A stretch of 7,214 bases of DNA from contig JACQAW010000407.1 in the NCBI GenBank assembly GCA_016194725.1, forward strand, positions 1 through 7,214. Direction: 5' to 3'. The notes under the pieces were generated by a model. That model ran no database searches, was not told the DNA's origin, and saw only the letters and a program-made list of their open reading frames with translations. Below are positions 1-7,079 of the stretch, in pieces; within the stretch, counting starts at the first letter, position 1, and the number at the start of each line of letters is the position of its first letter. A program made the position numbers and the translations under genes. This DNA is from Deltaproteobacteria bacterium. Lineage in GTDB: Bacteria > Bdellovibrionota > UBA1018 > UBA923.

Positions 1-701
1 GACTTCACTGTTTTACCGAGCAGCGTTTCGATGTTACCCAGCCCTTTAAGCTTGCCCTTGTCTATGAATCCGACCGACGAGCATATAACCTCAACGTCGT
101 GTATGATATGAGTGCTGAAAAAAATCGTCTTGCCGGTCATCGAGATCTCGGTAATCAGGTCACGAACCTCGCGGCGGCCGACCGGGTCAAGGCCGCTCAT
201 TGGCTCGTCCAGGATGAGGACCTCGGGATCATGCAACATGGACTGAGCCAGGCCGATTCGCTGGAGCATTCCCTTTGAGAAAGTCCGCAGACGCTGATCG
301 CGTGCGCGCTTCAAATTGACCTTATCGAGCAGGACCGGAATTCTCGCGTCGATCGCGTCGTCATTCATGCCAACGAGCCTGCCATGAAAACGAAGAAACT
401 CGGCCGACGTAAGAAAGTCATGAAAGTAAGGTCGCTCCGGCAGATAACCAAGCCGGAGCTTTGCCGTGCGCGTTCTGGAATCCATTCCGGCAATACGGGC
501 AGTGCCGGTGTCCGCGTTCATGATACCGACCAAAATCTTGATCAGCGAGGTCTTGCCGGCGCCATTGGGGCCAAGAAAGCCGAAGACATCGCCTCGCGCC
601 ACTGATAACGATATGTTATCGAGTGCGAGCGAGGACTTCAGGGGGTTCGTACTGTAATGTTTGCTTACGTTTTCAATCTGAATCGGAATATCGGCTGCCA
701 T
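1..701 (-). CDS. ABC transporter ATP-binding protein, ABC-2 type, PilH-like (3' end outside window)
   Basis: This is the ATPase subunit of an ABC-2-type exporter; it would sit on the cytoplasmic face and drive a separate permease by ATP hydrolysis. I translated 233 residues by hand. They show Walker A GPNGAGKTS (44-52), a GYLPER segment (85-90) where the Q-loop Gln is replaced by Glu, a degenerate signature FSKGM (141-145), Walker B VLILDE (161-166), the D-loop SGLD (169-172) and the switch His198 in FSTHII. The Glu Q-loop and loose signature are common in this subfamily. ATG at 701 is the first possible ATG after an in-frame stop (TGA) just upstream; no good Shine-Dalgarno is visible. It follows the DUF2723 gene by 60 bases. 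The C-terminal part and any permease gene lie beyond position 1. A pilin-like tail at the other end of the locus suggests PilH, the ABC ATPase downstream of pilA in Myxococcus, but sequence alone cannot separate PilH from other ABC-2 ATPases. The ATPase call is certain; the PilH role is inference. Confidence 0.95.
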   Translation of the reverse strand, partial: MAADIPIQIENVSKHYSTNPLKSSLALDNISLSVARGDVFGFLGPNGAGKTSLIKILVGIMNADTGTARIAGMDSRTRTAKLRLGYLPERPYFHDFLTSAEFLRFHGRLVGMNDDAIDARIPVLLDKVNLKRARDQRLRTFSKGMLQRIGLAQSMLHDPEVLILDEPMSGLDPVGRREVRDLITEISMTGKTIFFSTHIIHDVEVICSSVGFIDKGKLKGLGNIETLLGKTVK

Positions 702-761
702 ACCGATATTTTCGCCGATTATGGGCCAAACGCAATGGCCTCGTTCGTTTTCTTTGTTACA

Positions 762-2582
762 TCAAAAGTAATTGAACTCCCGCTCCCGCAGGCTTTCAAC
801 CTCGCCCAAACATTCCTGATTGCTTTCGCCGCTCGCCTTTTTCAATGCGCAGATATTTATCAACGCTGGAATACAATAGGGCACCGCCTTCAGGGCCAGC
901 GTGAAATACTTCAACGAATCAGCCCTCGATCTGACCTCCAGGCCGCGCTTCAGATAGTAGTACGCATATTCTGCGTACAGCGCCTTGTACTCATTGAACT
1001 CGGAAGAACTTGCCATGCCTTCCACTCCGGACGATCCGCTGATGCGGGCTGCGGAGGCCTGATCAAAAGCCACGCCGCTTCCGACGGTGATTTTACGCCC
1101 CAGGCCCTGAAACGTCACCTTGTAGCTGCTGGGATTAACGTCACGGGTAAAATAAAAATCAAATTTCGCGATATTCGGATCGACAACATGCTTGAAAATA
1201 TCGCGTGAGTCGGGCCCCTTGTCATAGTCTGGATCTATTTTTAATTCAGGACGAAGTGATTTTATTTTATCCAGCTGGCGGCGATCGAATACAGACCCAA
1301 TGGGAAGTACGATTACCTGGGAGTGCTCGGATTTCACGATTTGAAGATAGCGCAGCCCGAACACCTTGGTGTCACTATCGACTATTACAATCGCGCGAGC
1401 GTCGTCACTAATCATGCCAAGCAGATTTCTTGCGTAGTCCTCGACGATCGTATTTTGAGCGAAGTCAGTGTCCTGCTGAAACGCAAGATAGTTCCAGGCG
1501 CTGGAGCACAAACCTATCGCCAGCAGCGTCAGCCCCACCGGGCGGCTCAACGGTTTCTTCAGCGCATTTAGCCCGTACCCCGCAAGCACGGCCAAAAGGA
1601 CCAATGGAAAAAGAAAAAATCGCTCAAGCAGCAGGCGCTCCGGAGTACTGGAATCCATGTTAGCCAGGGCCAGGAATATCAACGCGTATCCTGCCAGCGA
1701 GCCAACCACGACATAAAAGCGGCTGCTTATCGCACTACCCGTGAATTTCTTGAACACCGGAACGCAGGCAAAACCCAGGCTTAGTGGAGTTTGCAATATC
1801 ACAATCCGCGCAAGCAGCCCCAGGTTTTCCAGAAAATTCCCACCGGTGGCTTTTCCGCTCAGCTGCAGAGTTCCGTAATCACTGCGCAGGAAATGCCGCG
1901 CCAGATCGCCCAGAGTATGCAGACTACCCCACGAGTAAATGGAATCCGTGTGCAGCAACAACAATGAAAGATATGCGACGGCGATAAAACTTCCGGTGGC
2001 CACCGCCGCAAGTGCCAAGATACGAATTGAGGTCCTGTCTTTCAAAATCGCATGCACAACGAGCGGCGAGGCAAAAACAACGCTCAGATGGTTGGTCGCG
2101 CCTAGAGCGAAGAGAAAACAGAGGCCGAGAACCCGATACCTTGAATCCGGCGCGTGCAGATAAAGCGTACACAACCCCGCAAGGACCAGGCAGTTCAACA
2201 TAAAGACATCTGGCAACAGCGCATAGGTCCAGAAAATTTTTGAGAATGCCAGCGGCATCAAGACGCAGGCCGCGTACAAAGCAATTCGCCGCATCTTCAA
2301 GCCTGCTATCGCCAGAACGCCCAGCGAAAACAAAGCATTCAAAAATGCCGCGCGCCAGAACACGCTTCCAAACGGGAAAAGATGGGTCCAGGCGTACTGT
2401 ATCCAGAGATAGAGCGGGTAACCCGGCGGGTGAATCACATTCAAACCGAAAGCGTTCGCCACCACTTCGCCAGAGTCCAGGTTCTGGACCGTCGTAGGCA
2501 GCTGCCGAAAAAATACCACGGCCACCAGTCCCACGACCAGGAACAAAGGCAACGAATATCGGAGCTGAATGCGCTGACGCAC
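762..2582 (-). CDS. DUF2723/TMEM260-like integral membrane glycosyltransferase with soluble C-terminal tail
   Basis: This 606-residue membrane protein belongs to the DUF2723 family, whose eukaryotic member TMEM260 is a protein O-mannosyltransferase; bacterial members are mostly uncharacterised. Family hallmarks are visible: DSGE (36-39) followed by HPPGYPLY (51-58) in the first external loop, a downstream NHLSVVF (164-170), and SWGS (217-220) followed by SDYG (234-237), which matches the family's W-G...Y-G pattern. Asp36 is the likely catalytic residue by analogy with GT-C enzymes. Hydrophobic segments run from about 10 to 365. From about 370 to 606 the chain is soluble, and 530-595 has the helical, Ala/Tyr/Leu-spaced look of TPR repeats. 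The start is GTG at 2582, directly after the radical SAM stop (TAAGTG), with an AGGG Shine-Dalgarno-like stretch 7 bases upstream, so translation is probably coupled. It likely transfers a sugar from a lipid carrier to an exported acceptor. Family assignment is firm; donor and acceptor are unknown. Confidence 0.88.
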   Translation of the reverse strand: MRQRIQLRYSLPLFLVVGLVAVVFFRQLPTTVQNLDSGEVVANAFGLNVIHPPGYPLYLWIQYAWTHLFPFGSVFWRAAFLNALFSLGVLAIAGLKMRRIALYAACVLMPLAFSKIFWTYALLPDVFMLNCLVLAGLCTLYLHAPDSRYRVLGLCFLFALGATNHLSVVFASPLVVHAILKDRTSIRILALAAVATGSFIAVAYLSLLLLHTDSIYSWGSLHTLGDLARHFLRSDYGTLQLSGKATGGNFLENLGLLARIVILQTPLSLGFACVPVFKKFTGSAISSRFYVVVGSLAGYALIFLALANMDSSTPERLLLERFFLFPLVLLAVLAGYGLNALKKPLSRPVGLTLLAIGLCSSAWNYLAFQQDTDFAQNTIVEDYARNLLGMISDDARAIVIVDSDTKVFGLRYLQIVKSEHSQVIVLPIGSVFDRRQLDKIKSLRPELKIDPDYDKGPDSRDIFKHVVDPNIAKFDFYFTRDVNPSSYKVTFQGLGRKITVGSGVAFDQASAARISGSSGVEGMASSSEFNEYKALYAEYAYYYLKRGLEVRSRADSLKYFTLALKAVPYCIPALINICALKKASGESNQECLGEVESLREREFNYF

Positions 2583-4292
2583 TTAGTGGCCCTGCCCGAT
2601 GAAAATCTTGAGCGCCTTGACCGTCGCATTTCGCTGCGCACGCACCTTACTCGCTGCAACCTGTTCCTCGCTGGATTCTTCATAGCCCAGGGGCAAAATG
2701 TTTTCCCGGTTGAAGTTGGACTCAACCGAATCGATGTCGAAGTCGGCATCGCTGAGCGAGGAATACTTTAAAATGGAGTTGCTCCAATTAAAGAGCCAGA
2801 ACTTGAGATAAAACCAATGCGGTCGCTGGCTGCTGTGTTTTCTCAAGGTAAGTATAACGGCACGAAGTATGTAAAATACACGCACCGGCGATCGTACCAG
2901 CATTGCGAAGCGCAAAACCAATAGGTACAGATACCGGGAGTTCCTGAATACCAGCCTTAACAAACGCCTCAGATCGGCGTATCCCGACGTACGCGGCGGT
3001 TGATATTGCGGCGCCTCCATGCAGGAATAAAAAGCAAGCAGGCGCGAATATTGATAGGCGCCCTGGTTAAAGCGCCGTACGAAGCTTTTGAAATCTGCAC
3101 GGATCCGGTCGACCGGGCGCAGATATTTAATATTAGTCTGATATTTGAATCCACCCAGGCCAAGCTTTGCGTCTCGCAATCTGCCCGAGAGCTGCATTCG
3201 CTTATAGAGAGGAGTGCCGGGTAGCGCAGTCAGGAGCGACGGATCGCCCGATATCAATCCGCTACGCAAAATCCCGTCCAGCATTACCTCTGTTATATCG
3301 TCAGGGTCTGTGTCAAAACCCATAATCAATCCAGCCACCACAATGAAGCCATAGGACTGAATGCCACGAACGGCTTCCGCCATACCAAGAGCCGTATTCT
3401 GAAGTTTCGCGGTTTCGAGCAACGAAGAACGGTTAAAGCTCTCCACGCCAATAAAAAACATGTCGAAGCCGGCCATTCGGAGCTTACTCAAAAGTCGCGG
3501 GTGGCGCGAAAGATCAATCGTGAGCCATGTGTACAAACTCATTCTTTTTCCCGTCGCTTGCATCCAGGCATGGATCGCGTCACAGACGTCCTCAGCCCAA
3601 CCGTGGCTGCCAATGAAGTTGTCACAGGCAAAGAGCACCTGCCGGACATTGAGATCCCAAAGCGCATCGAGCTCGCTCACGATCAAGGCCGGGTCCTTGA
3701 TATGTGAGCGATTGTTGTCGGGAAGCACCCGGATATCGCAAAATTCGCAAAGGAACGGACAACCGCGCGAAACCTCGACGATTGCACCGTAATAACGATG
3801 TACCGTCTGGGCAAGAAGCCGGCGATGCATGGGTAAAGCCTTGCTCAGATCGAAACGCTGCGGTGCGGCAATGATCCGAGGCACCGGTCTGCCTGATTTC
3901 AACGCCAATATAAATTCCGGAAGAGCTTCTTCGCCATCACCTACAAAAACATAATCGAACCGGGCGAGACGTTCGATCTTGCCCGCTGTCTGAAATGACC
4001 AGCATACGGGCCCGCCGATCGCATATTTTGCCCGTGGAAATCGAAGCCGCAGCTCTTCGCCAAGCTGTGCAATCGCCTCGAAGTCCTGATTAATTCCCGT
4101 GAATAAAAATAAATCGGCCTCGCCGATCGTAGCGCGTGCCTCAAAGCGATCGTCAAAAAGCACTAACTGCACGTCAGGGAGCGCCTCAAGATGCGCGGCA
4201 AGCGTATAAGCCCAAACCGGCATGAAATGAATGCCAAACATCTGGGTGTCCGCGTATGCCCTATTGGTGCAGTGGACGAAAGTGAGCCTCAT
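2583..4292 (-). CDS. cobalamin-binding-type radical SAM protein with basic hydrophobic C-terminal extension
   Basis: This is a radical SAM enzyme of the B12-binding architecture (569 residues from ATG). The N-terminal region (about 1-145) looks like the Rossmann-like cobalamin domain: alternating strands, IGGP (92-95) and FVGDGEE (116-122). The classical DxHxxG cobalamin motif is not seen, as is usual in this class. The radical SAM core follows, with the 4Fe-4S cysteines in GCPFLCEFC (Cys178, Cys182, Cys185), CDNF (223-226) in the core, GVES (282-285), and a TALPGTPLYKRM segment (356-367) typical of HpnP/HpnJ-like and DUF4070-containing relatives. After about residue 440 comes an Arg-rich, hydrophobic stretch to about 510, then an acidic tail. 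Relatives do C-methylation or rearrangement of lipids and other unreactive carbons; the substrate here is unknown. A TTG one codon earlier (4295) is possible, but the GGTGGGG at 4299-4305 is spaced for the ATG. The ATG overlaps the GT2 stop by one base (TGATG). Confidence 0.88.
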   Translation of the reverse strand: MRLTFVHCTNRAYADTQMFGIHFMPVWAYTLAAHLEALPDVQLVLFDDRFEARATIGEADLFLFTGINQDFEAIAQLGEELRLRFPRAKYAIGGPVCWSFQTAGKIERLARFDYVFVGDGEEALPEFILALKSGRPVPRIIAAPQRFDLSKALPMHRRLLAQTVHRYYGAIVEVSRGCPFLCEFCDIRVLPDNNRSHIKDPALIVSELDALWDLNVRQVLFACDNFIGSHGWAEDVCDAIHAWMQATGKRMSLYTWLTIDLSRHPRLLSKLRMAGFDMFFIGVESFNRSSLLETAKLQNTALGMAEAVRGIQSYGFIVVAGLIMGFDTDPDDITEVMLDGILRSGLISGDPSLLTALPGTPLYKRMQLSGRLRDAKLGLGGFKYQTNIKYLRPVDRIRADFKSFVRRFNQGAYQYSRLLAFYSCMEAPQYQPPRTSGYADLRRLLRLVFRNSRYLYLLVLRFAMLVRSPVRVFYILRAVILTLRKHSSQRPHWFYLKFWLFNWSNSILKYSSLSDADFDIDSVESNFNRENILPLGYEESSEEQVAASKVRAQRNATVKALKIFIGQGH

Positions 4293-4981
4293 CAACTACC
4301 CCACCATGAATCGAACAGGACCCGGTAGATGCGGTAGAAATCCAGCAAGGGGTTGAAATGTGAATCGCGATCATCATTGTAGATCGTCGCGATCTCAAGT
4401 TCATGAATCGGAACATTCATCTGCAGCAGTTTCAGCAGCTGCGCCGTTTCATAGTCATATCGGTTTTGAGGAATCACGCAAAGCTCGGACACGTATTTTG
4501 CAGGAAAGCCCCGCAGACCGGTTTGAGTATCGCGCAACTTGACGCCCTTTAACTTTTCGAATATTCGGGCGGTAGCCAGATTTCCAATTCGGTTAGGCAG
4601 CGGAACATGTTGACTGAAAACGCGGCTGCCAAGCACCACTGCTTCGGGATTGCGCTCGCATGCCTGAGTGACTCTCCAAACATCGCCAGGAGCATGTTGA
4701 CCGTCGGCATCGGAGCAGATAATGGAATCAGAGTCGTTGTCGGCGACAAGCCGGCGAAAGCCCGTCTTGATTGCCGCCCCTATTCCGAGATTCGACGAAT
4801 GCCGAAATAGCCTTACTTCCTTGTGCCGCACCAGCTCTTCGAAAACAGGCTCGCATTTCTTGGGCGAGCCGTCGTCGACCACCACGATGTATGCAAACGG
4901 ATAGGCTATTAACTCGCGGATCAGCGTCAAAAACTGAGGTCTTGGCGCATAAGTGCACAGCAGCAGAACTGATCGGCGCAT
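4292..4981 (-). CDS. family 2 glycosyltransferase, dolichyl-phosphate mannose synthase-like
   Basis: This is a 229-residue cytoplasmic GT2 enzyme of the GT-A fold that probably moves a sugar from a nucleotide donor to a polyprenyl phosphate. Nucleotide-binding VVVDDGSP is at 33-40, the metal-binding DxD motif is in DADGQH (91-96), and the family segment DTQTGLRGFP is at 151-160. RYDYE (174-178) and SHFNPL (207-212) match the conserved C-terminal part of polyprenyl-phosphate glycosyltransferases. No transmembrane segment is visible, and the GtrB-type C-terminal membrane helices are absent, so the protein is a bare catalytic domain. ATG 4981 is the first ATG after an in-frame upstream TGA; the preceding CTCTGAAG is a poor ribosome site. 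The 62-base gap to the GT-C gene holds nothing convincing. Its likely job is to supply the lipid-linked sugar used by the two membrane enzymes either side of it in the operon; the sugar is unknown. Confidence 0.93.
   Translation of the reverse strand: MRRSVLLLCTYAPRPQFLTLIRELIAYPFAYIVVVDDGSPKKCEPVFEELVRHKEVRLFRHSSNLGIGAAIKTGFRRLVADNDSDSIICSDADGQHAPGDVWRVTQACERNPEAVVLGSRVFSQHVPLPNRIGNLATARIFEKLKGVKLRDTQTGLRGFPAKYVSELCVIPQNRYDYETAQLLKLLQMNVPIHELEIATIYNDDRDSHFNPLLDFYRIYRVLFDSWWGS
4299..4305 (-). promoter_or_regulatory. Shine-Dalgarno-like site of the radical SAM gene
   Basis: GGTGGGG on the minus strand lies inside the last codons of the GT2 gene, 6 bases before ATG 4292. It would be only 3 bases from the alternative TTG at 4295, so it favours the ATG. 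It also implies that re-initiating ribosomes couple the two genes at the TGATG junction. Confidence 0.45.
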
Positions 4982-5043
4982 CTTCAGAGTATCGTAGGTT
5001 GTGGCTCAAACATCAAAGGTTTAATCTGACCCAGGCACGATCC

Positions 5044-6978
5044 TCACCTCTGTCTTAGCGCCTTTTCCATCCGTTCAAGATCAATGACCTTCGACGCTTC
5101 GGCAGCAAATACGACCGATCTGGGATTTGCGAGAATCGCCTGAATAATCAGGTCGGATACCTTCTTGTCCGCGTGCTGATCAAAAACTTCGATGGTAGCC
5201 AGCAAGTACTTCGCGTGAAGCGCGCGCATCCGGACTACAGCCTTGAGCGGATCTGTTTCACCACTCAAGGCCGCATCCCATTCGGGGTCGTCCCAGACGC
5301 GGCGGATATTGCGATCATCGAGATAATAGAGGCGGGTTTCAAGTAGTGAAACGATCACGTCGTCAGGCTTGGTATTTGCTCGCAGCCATGCAAGCGACCC
5401 GCTATTGGGCTGCTGACGAACAATGCTCCCGGTCGAAGGCATCCGCAATAGATCCCAGGGAGCTTTCCAGGGAATGTCGGCGGTATAGGTAATTAGCGCG
5501 AGAAGCGGCAGGGCCAGCCATCTGGCCTTGCTGCCCAGTTCCGCGATGGAAAGCACTGAAAAACCCGCCCACAAATTGAGCGCTAGCCCAAGATAGCGCA
5601 TTTCCACGATCGCAGGTCCGATCTTTGCGGCGAAAAAAATAAAGCTGCCTGCAAGAGTGAGCCATAATGGCGTCAAAAGCCTGGAACGCTTCTTTGGCCA
5701 GACAAGGCTAAGCGGGAAAGCCAATCCCGCCGGCAGAAGGGGGTTTTCTCTCAGGAGCTCCGTCAGCCGGCGCGAAAACTCCGAAAACGCCGGCACGATG
5801 CCAGTGCCATCGTAATTCCGCATGGCGCGCGTCCACGAAGGCCCGAGCATCGCGCTTTTGAATACCAGATTCATCGACGGAAATACCGGGTTCCCGGTCG
5901 CAAGCCAGTTGCGTAGCAGGATTGGCACTAGCCCGAGCAACAAGGCCGAAAAGACTATGGGAGCCTTTTTCCAAACCTGCCGATCGACGTAAGCCCAAAG
6001 CAGAAACAAGGGCACCACCGAAAAGACCGCCGTGAATTTACCGCCAAGGCCAAGCCCGATCAAAGCGCCGGCCGCTGCCAGCTGCTTTCGGGGCAGCTCT
6101 TTTGCGGACAACAGCAGAGCAAATCCTGCAAGAAGCCAAAAACAAATTCCCCAGTCGTTTTTCGCGATCATGGCCATTTTCTGAAACGAGTGTACGCATA
6201 GCCCTGAAAAAACGGCCAACCCCAGCCAGAAACGGTCATCGCAGAAAATGGCCAGGAAGGCCCAAAGAGCCAGAACAGTGCCGCCGTAACCCCAGAAGGC
6301 ATGGGTCCATTGACCAAAGAGCAGGCACGCGATAAGGCCCTCGCCCGGCGCGCCCGAAAGCAGGCTGTTTCCCCAGAGATAGAGATATTCCCAGTAAGAA
6401 GACTGAAACCCTATTATGGATTTTGTATCAAAGAAGATTTTTCCGGCGTTTGACCAACGTCTTGGCGCCAGCGCATTGCACCAGAGCGGATCATAAAACG
6501 GGTTTGGATAAAACGCCGCGATTACGAAAAGCAGCACCGAAGCCGCGATCAGAGCGAGAGACACGATTTCGAAAACATGGGGCTTATCGACCGAAAAAAT
6601 TGGCTCCCGAATATTTTTGGAACTAAAGACGTTGATACCCGGCCCCAGGAACAACAGCGCTGTCAGCAAAATTCGATGTGAAGGGCCGATCAAACCCAGA
6701 TGACCAAGTACCATCGCCGTGGCCGCAGCGCCTCCGATTCCCAAGGCTGCTGTACTCCAGACTTCAAACGCAAAGCCCAAAAAACGGCTGAAAATCCTGC
6801 CCCAGGAAAAAGCAGATACGGAAAAGAACAAAAATATCAGAAAAGTGCCGAAAATCTGGATGCCTTGAAAGGAAGCTTCGGCGGCAGCTGGTGTGCCATA
6901 AGCCAGAAAACCCAGGATGCCGGTCAGCAAGCCCGTTGCTGCAAATATCTGATCGAAGGAAAGTTTAGTGCGCGCCAT
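5044..6978 (-). CDS. polytopic GT-C-type (GT39/ArnT-like) membrane glycosyltransferase
   Basis: This 644-residue protein has about a dozen hydrophobic segments between residues 8 and 500, then a soluble, probably periplasmic domain (about 520-644). The pattern is that of GT-C glycosyltransferases, which transfer a sugar from a polyprenyl-phosphate donor to a lipid, glycan or protein. Supporting motifs are YPNPFYDPLW (157-166), with Asp163 as a candidate catalytic residue in an early loop, IAKNDW (271-276), LGGKFT (311-316), RNWLATGNPVFPS (356-368), which is a frequent GT-C loop, and EMRYLG (459-464). The soluble tail SLAWLRANTKPDD (528-540) followed by ETRLYYLDD (547-555) resembles the C-terminal domains of GT39-related proteins. 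ATG 6978 is preceded directly by an in-frame TGA, so no longer form is possible, and the first membrane helix starts a few residues in. An AGG lies 13 bases upstream, a weak ribosome site. It is the first gene after the pilin-like tail, which suggests pilin glycosylation; this is inference. Confidence 0.85.
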   Translation of the reverse strand: MARTKLSFDQIFAATGLLTGILGFLAYGTPAAAEASFQGIQIFGTFLIFLFFSVSAFSWGRIFSRFLGFAFEVWSTAALGIGGAAATAMVLGHLGLIGPSHRILLTALLFLGPGINVFSSKNIREPIFSVDKPHVFEIVSLALIAASVLLFVIAAFYPNPFYDPLWCNALAPRRWSNAGKIFFDTKSIIGFQSSYWEYLYLWGNSLLSGAPGEGLIACLLFGQWTHAFWGYGGTVLALWAFLAIFCDDRFWLGLAVFSGLCVHSFQKMAMIAKNDWGICFWLLAGFALLLSAKELPRKQLAAAGALIGLGLGGKFTAVFSVVPLFLLWAYVDRQVWKKAPIVFSALLLGLVPILLRNWLATGNPVFPSMNLVFKSAMLGPSWTRAMRNYDGTGIVPAFSEFSRRLTELLRENPLLPAGLAFPLSLVWPKKRSRLLTPLWLTLAGSFIFFAAKIGPAIVEMRYLGLALNLWAGFSVLSIAELGSKARWLALPLLALITYTADIPWKAPWDLLRMPSTGSIVRQQPNSGSLAWLRANTKPDDVIVSLLETRLYYLDDRNIRRVWDDPEWDAALSGETDPLKAVVRMRALHAKYLLATIEVFDQHADKKVSDLIIQAILANPRSVVFAAEASKVIDLERMEKALRQR

Positions 6979-6994
6979 TCACGAAAGGGGGCCT

Positions 6995-7044
6995 AAAATA
7001 GGAACCGCCGGCGATCCCGGTGTTTCCGAGATCCCGGCGTTCCT
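6995..7044 (-). terminator. bulged hairpin with U-tract after the pilin-like gene
   Basis: On the minus strand, 7044-7026 pairs with 7020-7000: 19 pairs including one T-G wobble, broken only by two single G bulges on the 3' arm, closing a 5-base loop (AAACA, 7025-7021). ATTTTA follows immediately (6999-6994). The stem is G+C-rich in the middle. Position, between the pilin-like stop and the GT-C gene, fits an intrinsic terminator or partial terminator. The U-tract is only four long, so read-through is plausible, and the downstream genes may depend on it. The inner stem also produces a direct repeat of GATCCCGG on the plus strand (7013-7020 and 7030-7037). Confidence 0.65.
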
Positions 7045-7079
7045 GGATTTTGAACCATAAACTATCCTGAGATTCTGAA

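Noticed and set aside
384..657. Short plus-strand open frames over the ABC ATPase
   Set aside because: They are opposite the coding strand that holds intact Walker A, Walker B and switch motifs, and their translations are low-complexity and basic.
725..745. Short inverted GGCC pair in the gap before the ABC gene
   Set aside because: Only four pairs with no following U-tract, so it is not a credible terminator.
657..1208. 183-codon open frame on the plus strand
   Set aside because: It lies almost wholly opposite the DUF2723 gene, has no recognisable family features, and the minus-strand frame carries clear motifs.
2441..2749. 102-codon minus-strand frame spanning the radical SAM/DUF2723 junction
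   Set aside because: It is out of frame with both genes, and its Arg/Ser/Trp-rich translation is typical of a frame shadow.
4293..4295. TTG as start of the radical SAM gene
   Set aside because: The next codon is ATG and the GGTGGGG upstream is better spaced for the ATG.
4982..5043. Possible promoter (TTGATG, 17 bases, GATACT) before the GT2 gene
   Set aside because: Each hexamer matches only four of six positions and the transcript would begin almost at the start codon; chance is a better explanation.
6700..6996. 98-codon plus-strand frame opposite the start of the GT-C gene
   Set aside because: Antisense to the first membrane helices; Lys/Arg-rich translation without motifs or a ribosome site.
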